A model generated the notes under the pieces. The model was not told the origin of the DNA. It saw nothing but the letters and a program-made list of their open reading frames with translations, and did no database searches. Positions 1 to 4,563 of a stretch of DNA of 7,986 nucleotides are shown one piece after another. The stretch is from Neisseriaceae bacterium. Lineage in GTDB: Bacteria > Pseudomonadota > Gammaproteobacteria > Burkholderiales > Neisseriaceae. The translations under genes and the position numbers were made by a program. The stretch is taken from positions 1 to 7,986 of the forward strand of contig JASLBZ010000093.1 of assembly GCA_030146285.1 (NCBI GenBank), given 5' to 3'. Within the stretch, counting starts at the first letter, position 1; every line of letters begins with the position of its first letter.

Positions 1-1
1 G

Positions 2-925
2 CCAAGAAAAGAGATTCCTCTCGGTAAAGATTACGTCTTGGCCGTGCAGGAGTGGTCAAGGTTAGAAGTTAACAAAATACCATCACCATCGCTACCAACC
101 ATTGAGCATGCTATTAATAGGTATAATACTGAGATAATGCCAACGAAAGCATATAACACCCGTAGAGGTCATAATCAATGCCTAAAGAATATAATTAATT
201 TTTTTTGTAATCCACCAGCAAAATTCGATGACATTAATCCAATCCATATCGCTCAATACTTATCATGGAGAAAATCATCGCCAAGCCAAGCAAATCTAGA
301 AATGAGGGTTTTTTCTCATATATGGAACTGTGCGCGTGAATGGGGATACACTGACAAAGCAAACCCAACATCTGGTATCAAAAAAAATAAAGAAAAAGGC
401 AGAAAAGATGCATATATTGAGGATTATATTTTTCAAATGGTGTATGACTGTGCTGATGATGAGTTAAAAGACGTAATGGACATTGCTTACTTAACAGGCC
501 AAAGACCAATTGATGTGCTAGCGTTAGATATAAGCAACATCTATAATGGTGCAATAAAGATTGTGCAAATCAAAACAAAAGCAGTAGTAAGAATTGCCAT
601 AAAGGGTAGACTGAAGGATATTATAGACAGGAGAATAAGCCAATATGGTCATCTGTATTTTTTCAATGAAAAAGGAAGTCGCCTAACATCTGCGATATTG
701 TCTGTACATTTTGCTCGAATCAGGAAGTTGGCCGCCATAAAAAATCCGCAACACTCAAAATCAATACTATCTTTTCAATTTCGTGATATTAGAGCTAAAG
801 CTGGCACTGATGTTGCATTAAAAACTGGCAATGATACAAGCGCCCAAAAACAACTTGGTCATGCATCACTAAGTATGACTAAGAGGTATATACGAAAAGA
901 CCCTATTGTTGACCCAACAGAGTAA
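2..925 (+). CDS. Tyrosine recombinase / phage-type integrase, 5' end cut off by window edge
   Basis: A site-specific DNA recombinase of the tyrosine (lambda integrase) family, expected to integrate or excise a prophage or genomic island. The frame is open to the left edge; a TTG at 38 could serve as a start, but the residues encoded before it (PRKEIPLGKDYVLAVQEW) look like the ordinary N-terminal region of such integrases, so the gene is read as partial. Counting that TTG as residue 1, a SAM-like core-binding domain spans about 20-105 and the catalytic domain about 125-295. Catalytic residues visible: Arg156 (TGQRP), strand lysine 179 or 181, Arg252 in FRDIR (the usual His of HxxR is Arg249, as in many phage integrases), His275 (LGH) and nucleophile Tyr284 (KRYIR). 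The C-terminus is intact. Arginine codons AGA/AGG and isoleucine ATA are frequent, unlike the genes to the right, which suggests foreign origin. The element it mobilises probably lies left of the window. Confidence 0.93.
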   Translation, partial: PRKEIPLGKDYVLAVQEWSRLEVNKIPSPSLPTIEHAINRYNTEIMPTKAYNTRRGHNQCLKNIINFFCNPPAKFDDINPIHIAQYLSWRKSSPSQANLEMRVFSHIWNCAREWGYTDKANPTSGIKKNKEKGRKDAYIEDYIFQMVYDCADDELKDVMDIAYLTGQRPIDVLALDISNIYNGAIKIVQIKTKAVVRIAIKGRLKDIIDRRISQYGHLYFFNEKGSRLTSAILSVHFARIRKLAAIKNPQHSKSILSFQFRDIRAKAGTDVALKTGNDTSAQKQLGHASLSMTKRYIRKDPIVDPTE

Positions 926-953
926 TTGCGGAAATACTTATTATTTGCGGAAA
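926..953 (+). repeat. Two direct copies of TTGCGGAAA just after the integrase stop
   Basis: TTGCGGAAA occurs at 926-934 and again at 945-953, 19 bp apart, starting on the base after the integrase stop codon. Short spaced repeats beside an integrase gene can be recombinase arm-binding or core sites. That role is inference: only the repeat itself is seen, and the surrounding DNA is AT-rich enough that a regulatory or neutral origin is possible. Confidence 0.45.
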
Positions 954-1074
954 AATAAATAGCAAAATATAATATAATTAGTTGATATTAGATATATTTT
1001 TATTAATTATTATTTATAAATGCATTACAGCTTGTAATAATAAAAATGACAATTATCTATCCAATAGTTAATTG

Positions 1075-1147
1075 AAAAACGTTCCACAATGAATGACAAT
1101 ATTGCATATATATATCGATATTTTCATGCTCATTGTGGAACGTTTTT
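1075..1147. repeat. Long imperfect palindrome (18-bp perfect outer arms)
   Basis: The outer arms 1075-1092 and 1130-1147 are perfect inverted repeats of 18 bp (left arm AAAAACGTTCCACAATGA). After a 2-nt bulge (1128-1129) the inner arms 1093-1102 and 1118-1127 match at 9 of 10, leaving a 15-nt loop of mostly alternating AT. The right arm runs into seven T (1143-1149) and the left begins with five A, so it could act as a bidirectional intrinsic terminator, about 150 bp after the integrase stop. The size and near-full-length pairing also fit a small palindromic repeat element, a MITE relic, or an integrase-associated site. A clear target duplication was not found. Confidence 0.8.
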
Positions 1148-1257
1148 TTAAACCATACCCACAATATTCGCCATTCTTGTACGAACCAGAACAATAAGCC
1201 TTTTCTGTACTTCAAAACCCCTTAGAGCCTCTTACTCGACATTTCACTTGCCATGCT

Positions 1258-1285
1258 TTGATAATATGAACTAATATTATATAAA
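1258..1285 (+). promoter_or_regulatory. Candidate promoter and overlapping inverted repeat of the marR-like gene
   Basis: A possible -35 box TTGATA (1258-1263) and -10 box TATAAA (1280-1285) are separated by 16 bp and would start transcription near 1292, giving a leader of about 17 nt. An inverted repeat ATAATAT (1261-1267), 6-nt spacer, ATATTAT (1274-1280) lies within the promoter, where an autorepressing MarR dimer would be expected to bind. The sequence is very AT-rich, so both calls carry a real chance of coincidence. Confidence 0.4.
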
Positions 1286-1308
1286 TTAATACTATAAAGC
1301 ACCATACC

Positions 1309-1755
1309 ATGACAACCATGCAAGCTGAAAAGCCATTGGATTTTTTATTATTGCAAGCCTATCAGAACTGGCAAGATGCCTTGCGCCCTGCATTAAAAAA
1401 ACACGATTTAACCTTCCCCCAATACCAAGTTTTATCCAGCGTAGCCACGTTGGCATTAAGCAATATTGTTGTGACCCAAGTCATGGCTTCACAAATGGCA
1501 TTGGTGGATGTGATGACAACCTCGCAAGTGATTAAGAATCTAGAAAAAAAACAATTGTTGTTTCGCACAACATCATTAGAAGACAGTCGTGCCAAAGCCA
1601 TTTATTTAACCAACAAAGGGCAAAGCCTTATTCAGGCTGCCATGATCGATGTCACCCAAAGCAACACTGCTTTTTTTCAAAATGCAGGTCCATCACAACA
1701 TGAACTTGCGCAGCTACTCAAAAGCTTAAATCGAACCTCTCCCCAAGCTTCCTAA
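1309..1755 (+). CDS. MarR-family transcriptional regulator
   Basis: A 148-residue protein of the size and layout of MarR-family winged-helix regulators, which bind palindromic operators as dimers and release on ligand binding. Residues 10-32 form the N-terminal dimerisation helix. The helix-turn-helix region follows from LTFPQYQVL (34-42) through the recognition helix at about 69-80 (TTSQVIKNLEKK). The wing contains LEDSRAKAIYLT (90-101), with the family's typical Asp92 and Arg94. Helices after 102 complete the dimer interface. It has no cysteine, so a thiol-oxidation sensing mode of the OhrR type is excluded. Start chosen at 1309; ATG at 1318 is an in-frame alternative and neither has a strong ribosome site. 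The gene lies 42 nt upstream of the RnfB-like gene on the same strand. The ligand and targets are unknown; autoregulation is inferred from the inverted repeat in its promoter. Confidence 0.85.
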   Translation: MTTMQAEKPLDFLLLQAYQNWQDALRPALKKHDLTFPQYQVLSSVATLALSNIVVTQVMASQMALVDVMTTSQVIKNLEKKQLLFRTTSLEDSRAKAIYLTNKGQSLIQAAMIDVTQSNTAFFQNAGPSQHELAQLLKSLNRTSPQAS

Positions 1756-1797
1756 GCTAGCAAGCTCAGGCTGTGTTAAAATAGCGCTGCTGGAAAA

Positions 1798-2664
1798 ATG
1801 GACATGGAAATGGCACTCGACTTAGTATTAGAAATTGAAGCAAAACTACCACAGACCCAATGTGGTCAATGCGGCTACGCTGGCTGTGCACCTTACGCAC
1901 TTGCCATTGCCAATCAAGAGGCAAAAATCAACCTGTGCCCACCCGGTGGTGAGTACACGCTCAATGCTTTGGCATCGTTATTGAACACAGAAGCCATTGC
2001 ACTAGAAGACGCACAAAAAGCAGCACAACCTAAAGTGATTGCTTGGATTGATGAAGATGTTTGTATTGGTTGCGTAGCATGCATCAAAGCCTGCCCTGTT
2101 GATGCCATTCTTGGCAGCACCAAACTCATGCACACCGTCATTACTGATGAATGCACTGGCTGTGAGTTATGCGTGGCACCATGCCCAGTGGATTGTATTG
2201 AAATGCGCCCTGTAACAGATGAATTTTTGCCTCGTGCCATGCACTTAGGTGATGCGAACTTACCAAAGCGTGAGCGCGCTGCGGATCATGCCAAAAAACG
2301 CTACACATGGCATCAAAGCCGCTTAAAAAGAGATCAAGCAGAGCGAAAAGCTTATTTGGCCACACGCGAAGCCAACTTAGGTAAAGAAAACACACCAACA
2401 AAAGCCGCTTTTAACCCCATGGACTTATTGGCCAAAGCATCCAAAAGCGCTGAAAAACTGGTGGACAAAGCCGTTGCGCCAAACAATCGCAACCAACTTT
2501 TTGAAGAAAAAGTTCAGTATGCCGTAGACCAAGCAGCCATTCGCCAAGCAGTACGCGATATTGAATATGGTTCTGAAACCAAAAAACAAGAAGCCATTGC
2601 TTTTTTACGTGAACAAAAACAAAAAGAACGCGCCAAGAAAAAAGCATTGCAAGCTGCACGTTAA
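1798..2664 (+). CDS. rnfB: Orphan RnfB/RsxB-like iron-sulfur protein without membrane anchor, basic C-terminal tail
   Basis: A 288-residue electron-transfer protein. Residues 1-60 form an RnfB-type 4Fe-4S domain with Cys22, Cys25, Cys30 and Cys47 (CGQCGYAGC, then CPPGGE). Residues 80-140 form a 2[4Fe-4S] ferredoxin domain with CIGCVACIKACP (Cys89, 92, 95, 99) and CTGCELCVAPCP (Cys119, 122, 125, 129). Canonical RnfB starts with a transmembrane helix; here the protein begins directly at the Fe-S domain and an in-frame stop at 1777-1779 rules out a hidden anchor, so it should be soluble. Residues about 155-288 are a Lys/Arg/Ala-rich, charged, probably helical tail absent from E. coli RnfB (192 residues, from memory). 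No rnfA, C, D, G or E is adjacent, so a role as a free ferredoxin-like donor is more likely than a subunit of the Rnf ion pump; the partner is unknown. In-frame ATGs at 1798, 1804 and 1810 all remain possible starts because the ribosome site is weak. Confidence 0.88.
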   Translation: MDMEMALDLVLEIEAKLPQTQCGQCGYAGCAPYALAIANQEAKINLCPPGGEYTLNALASLLNTEAIALEDAQKAAQPKVIAWIDEDVCIGCVACIKACPVDAILGSTKLMHTVITDECTGCELCVAPCPVDCIEMRPVTDEFLPRAMHLGDANLPKRERAADHAKKRYTWHQSRLKRDQAERKAYLATREANLGKENTPTKAAFNPMDLLAKASKSAEKLVDKAVAPNNRNQLFEEKVQYAVDQAAIRQAVRDIEYGSETKKQEAIAFLREQKQKERAKKKALQAAR

Positions 2665-2724
2665 ATATTTAAAACCCTGTTTTCGTTCTGTTCACTTCAT
2701 TATTAATACACCTAAAGGAATAAT

Positions 2725-2916
2725 ATGCGTTTACTTTTGGCTATTTTCGTACCTTGGTTACAATTTTTCACCATCGGTCGCCCTTTTGCTGGCATTTTTT
2801 GTTTGATTTTACAGCTGACGATTATTGGTTGGCTGCCAGCTGCAATTTGGTCTGCTTACGCTTTGTCTCAGTACAAAACCGATCAAAAAATCCAACGTGC
2901 CTTTGAGGAACAATAA
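2725..2916 (+). CDS. Small YqaE/Pmp3-like membrane protein
   Basis: A 63-residue protein made almost entirely of two hydrophobic segments, about residues 2-17 (LLLAIFVPWLQFF) and 20-47 (FAGIFCLILQLTIIGWLPAAIW), followed by a charged end (YKTDQKIQRAFEEQ). This matches the pattern of the YqaE/Pmp3 (UPF0057) family, small inner-membrane proteolipids often linked with stress or membrane potential. The family's usual PP pair in helix 1 appears here as PW, and the Gly-Trp-Leu-Pro turn resembles the family's Gly-Tyr-Ile-Pro. The start is well supported: AAAGGAA (2714-2720) sits 4 nt before the ATG. The gene follows the RnfB-like stop by 60 nt and is closed by a strong terminator. The protein's exact function is not known from the sequence. 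Confidence 0.75.
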   Translation: MRLLLAIFVPWLQFFTIGRPFAGIFCLILQLTIIGWLPAAIWSAYALSQYKTDQKIQRAFEEQ

Positions 2917-2942
2917 AAAAGCTGCCTAACGGCAGCTTTTTT
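2915..2942. terminator. Bidirectional intrinsic terminator between yqaE-like gene and EIIC-like gene
   Basis: A perfect 12-bp stem, AAAAAAGCTGCC (2915-2926) against GGCAGCTTTTTT (2931-2942), with a 4-nt TAAC loop. It has a GC-rich base next to T runs on both strands, so it can stop the plus-strand marR/rnfB/yqaE-like unit and the convergent minus-strand gene. The stem begins inside the three bases around the yqaE-like stop. Confidence 0.93.
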
Positions 2943-2947
2943 ATTCA

Positions 2948-3961
2948 TTAGATATCCAATTTCAAATCGCCATCTTTAATCCATTGCTTGCGTCGACAAT
3001 AAGCTGTAATCAACAATACCAAAATGGCAGGCAATACAAAATGCAATAAACCAATCGAAAACCAAACCCAAGTACTGTCTCCCATTGCGGCCAAAGTACC
3101 TACTTGACCGACCAAGCCACTGGTGCCCATACCTGCTCCTGATGGAATGTTTTGCATTTGAAATACCATCGTGGCAACCGGTCCTAAAATAGCACTGGTC
3201 ACAATTGTTGGTATCCAAATTTTGGGGTTACGCACAATATTGGGCATTTGCAACATACTGGTTCCTAAACCTTGGCTTAACAAACCTGAAACGCCATTTT
3301 CTCGGTAACTCATCACCGCAAAACCCACCATTTGCGTGGCACAGCCCACTGTAGCAGCACCGGCTGCCAAACCACTTAAAGACAATGAAATGGCAATGGC
3401 TGCACTTGAAACAGGCAAAGTTAATAAAACGCCCATCACCACAGCCACTAACATGCCCATCAAAAAGGGTTGCAACTCAACTGCCCACATCACGAAACCA
3501 CCAATCACATCCATTAACATCGCAATGGGTGGGCCCACATATTGGGCCACAGCAATGCCCACCATCAATGTTACGGCAGGCGTGATGACAATATCAACTG
3601 GTGTGGATTTTGACACCAACTTACCAAATTCACTGCCAATCACACCCGCAACAAATGCCCCCACCGGCCCACCCAAAGCCGCACCTGCCGTACCAGTAAC
3701 CACAGCAGAAAACATCACCAATGGCGGAGATCTTAATGCGTAAGCAACACCGACACCAATGGCCGCGCCCATTAATGTTTGTGCTTGTACACCCACATCA
3801 ATCAGCCATGGCAACTGAAGCCACGCGCCAATGGTTTTTAAAATCAATCCCACCAGCAAGGAACTGAACAAACCCAGTGCCATGAAATTCAGTGCATCAA
3901 TCCCATAACGTTTGACACTAAATTCAATGTCTTTTTTCTTAAGAAATGCTTTAACGCCCAT
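2948..3961 (-). CDS. PTS EIIC-like (PTS_EIIC_2 / PfoR-type) membrane protein
   Basis: A 337-residue, strongly hydrophobic inner-membrane protein with roughly nine to ten membrane segments, rich in Gly and Ala (for example MGAAIGVGVAYAL, GTAGAALGGPVGAFVAGVIG, GMGTSGLVGQVGTLAAMG). This pattern matches the family annotated as PTS_EIIC_2, which includes the PfoR-like proteins of clostridia. The N-terminal FLKKKDIEFSVKRYGIDALN and the Arg/Lys-rich C-terminus (CRRKQWIKDG) are typical of the family. No EIIA, EIIB, HPr or sugar-metabolism gene is nearby and no phosphorylation domain is fused, so phosphotransferase transport is not demonstrated; the substrate is unknown. The start is supported by GAGG about 5 nt upstream on the minus strand (near 3967-3970). 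It is transcribed divergently from cadC and convergently with the yqaE-like gene. Confidence 0.82.
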   Translation of the reverse strand: MGVKAFLKKKDIEFSVKRYGIDALNFMALGLFSSLLVGLILKTIGAWLQLPWLIDVGVQAQTLMGAAIGVGVAYALRSPPLVMFSAVVTGTAGAALGGPVGAFVAGVIGSEFGKLVSKSTPVDIVITPAVTLMVGIAVAQYVGPPIAMLMDVIGGFVMWAVELQPFLMGMLVAVVMGVLLTLPVSSAAIAISLSLSGLAAGAATVGCATQMVGFAVMSYRENGVSGLLSQGLGTSMLQMPNIVRNPKIWIPTIVTSAILGPVATMVFQMQNIPSGAGMGTSGLVGQVGTLAAMGDSTWVWFSIGLLHFVLPAILVLLITAYCRRKQWIKDGDLKLDI

Positions 3962-4071
3962 ACCATCCTCTTTGTTTTTTTATCACTTTTTATTGAATTG
4001 GCTTGCTTTTATCGCAGTACTGATTTTGGCTCGCCATGCTTTTAAAAGATATTAACATTAATTTACAATCG

Positions 4072-4101
4072 ATGTGAAACCTTATCCAATATAGTTCACA
4101 T
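4072..4101. promoter_or_regulatory. Spaced inverted repeat upstream of the EIIC-like gene
   Basis: ATGTGAA (4072-4078) and TTCACAT (4095-4101) are a perfect 7-bp inverted repeat separated by 16 bp. It lies about 110 bp upstream of the EIIC-like start and 31 bp from the first cad operator. The half-sites resemble CRP half-sites (TGTGA/TCACA), but the 16-bp spacer is far longer than the 6 bp of a CRP site. It may bind another dimeric regulator or be coincidental. Confidence 0.35.
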
Positions 4102-4131
4102 AGTGGCTTTTCTCTTGCCTCTCTAACCATC

Positions 4132-4151
4132 ATTCAAATGATTACTTGAAT
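4132..4151 (+). promoter_or_regulatory. CadC-type operator 1, overlapping the -35 box
   Basis: The 20-bp imperfect palindrome ATTCAAATGATTACTTGAAT has half-sites that agree at 8 of 10 positions. Its TCAAAT...TTGAAT form closely resembles the operator I remember for the staphylococcal CadC repressor. It covers the TTGAAT -35 box, so a bound ArsR/SmtB dimer would block RNA polymerase. Confidence 0.75.
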
Positions 4152-4174
4152 AATAAAAACACTCAGCTTACAAT
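4146..4174 (+). promoter_or_regulatory. Sigma70-type promoter of cadCA
   Basis: The -35 box TTGAAT (4146-4151) and -10 box TACAAT (4169-4174) are separated by exactly 17 bp. Transcription would begin near 4181, leaving a leader of about 24 nt before the cadC ATG. The promoter is bracketed by two palindromes of the same type, which is the expected arrangement for metal-relieved repression. Confidence 0.75.
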
Positions 4175-4176
4175 AC

Positions 4177-4196
4177 ATTCAAACAATCACTTGAGT
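4177..4196 (+). promoter_or_regulatory. Candidate CadC operator 2, downstream of the -10 box
   Basis: ATTCAAACAATCACTTGAGT shares the ATTCAA...ACTTGA framework of operator 1 but its half-sites agree at only 6 of 10 positions. It starts 45 bp after operator 1 and would cover the transcription start. Probably a weaker second site for the same repressor; this is inferred from similarity only. Confidence 0.5.
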
Positions 4197-4204
4197 ATAC
4201 TGCC

Positions 4205-4561
4205 ATGACAGATCACAAAAACTGCCTCAATACGCCCCACCACCCCAATAATGTTTCTTTGGCGTTAGCAGCCATCGCCCAAGAAAACATGGCAGAGGTT
4301 GCCGCCTTGTTCAAAACCCTTGCCGATGAGAATCGCGCCAAAATTGCCTATGCACTGTGCCAATGTGACGAATTGTGTGTTTGCGATATTGCACACATTA
4401 TTGAAGCCAGCGTTGCCACAACTTCACATCACTTACGCACCATGCACAAGCAAGCAGTATTGAAAATTCGCAAAGACGGCAAAATGTCTTATTACTCTAT
4501 TGATGACGAGCACATTCGCGAACTCATGATAACCGCGTTAACCCATAAAAATGAGGTGTAA
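4205..4561 (+). CDS. cadC: ArsR/SmtB-family metal-responsive repressor CadC
   Basis: A 118-residue winged-helix repressor that should bind the cad promoter as a dimer and let go when Cd(II), Pb(II) or Zn(II) binds. LADENRAKIAYALCQCDELCVCDIA (39-63) and SHHLRTMHKQAVLKIRKDGK (74-93) are hallmark CadC/ArsR sequence; the recognition helix is about 70-81. Cys58 and Cys60 (ELCVCD) and Cys7 occupy the same positions as the thiolates of the staphylococcal CadC Cd/Pb site (numbering from memory). The second N-terminal cysteine of that protein (Cys11) is missing and His12-His13 lie beside the place. The C-terminal-helix zinc site residues Asp101, His103, His114 and Glu117 are all present. The start at ATG 4205 has only a weak ribosome site (GAG at 4193-4195). 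The stop is 2 nt before cadA, so the two are co-transcribed. Confidence 0.93.
   Translation: MTDHKNCLNTPHHPNNVSLALAAIAQENMAEVAALFKTLADENRAKIAYALCQCDELCVCDIAHIIEASVATTSHHLRTMHKQAVLKIRKDGKMSYYSIDDEHIRELMITALTHKNEV
4554..4558 (+). promoter_or_regulatory. cadA ribosome binding site inside the cadC 3' end
   Basis: GAGGT, 5 nt before the cadA ATG at 4564, lies within the last codons of cadC, whose stop is at 4559-4561. The arrangement couples translation of the pump to that of its repressor and fixes the cadA start. Confidence 0.7.
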
Positions 4562-4563
4562 CC

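Larger units (their letters stand above)
926..1308. other. 383-bp gene-free junction between integrase and marR-like gene
   Basis: No credible coding region or tRNA is visible. The stretch holds the TTGCGGAAA pair, a very AT-rich block (961-1020 has 5 G+C in 60), the long palindrome at 1075-1147, and finally the promoter of the regulator gene. G+C rises from 14 of 60 in 1021-1080 to 23 of 60 in 1141-1200 and 25 of 60 in 1201-1260, so the boundary between foreign and resident DNA plausibly falls at or just after the palindrome. I cannot identify an att core, because the other end of the element is not in the window. Confidence 0.6.

Noticed and set aside
1075..1147. GTTCCAC/GTGGAAC arms as a ParB-binding parS site
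   Set aside because: A parS site has the two half-sites adjacent; here they are about 40 bp apart.
1751..1770. Hairpin CCTAAGCT / AGCTCAGG over the marR-like stop as a terminator
   Set aside because: The 8-bp stem has a mismatch and no T run follows, so a terminator is not supported.
1777..1782. TAAAAT as a -10 box of a separate rnfB promoter
   Set aside because: No -35-like hexamer lies at the right distance and the leader would be only about 9 nt.
2561..2806. 81-codon open frame overlapping the rnfB-like end and the yqaE-like gene
   Set aside because: It is Lys/Asn-rich out-of-frame reading of two better supported genes and has no ribosome site.
3336..3743. Plus-strand open frame of 135 codons opposite the EIIC-like gene
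   Set aside because: It is low-complexity Ala/Pro/Thr antisense to a clear membrane-protein gene and resembles no family.
4033..4042. GCCATGCTTT shared with 1250-1259 as a common regulatory motif
   Set aside because: Many 10-base matches are expected by chance in 8 kb and the flanks agree only loosely.
4072..4101. CRP site from the TGTGA/TCACA half-sites
   Set aside because: The half-sites are too far apart for CRP, which needs a 6-bp spacer.
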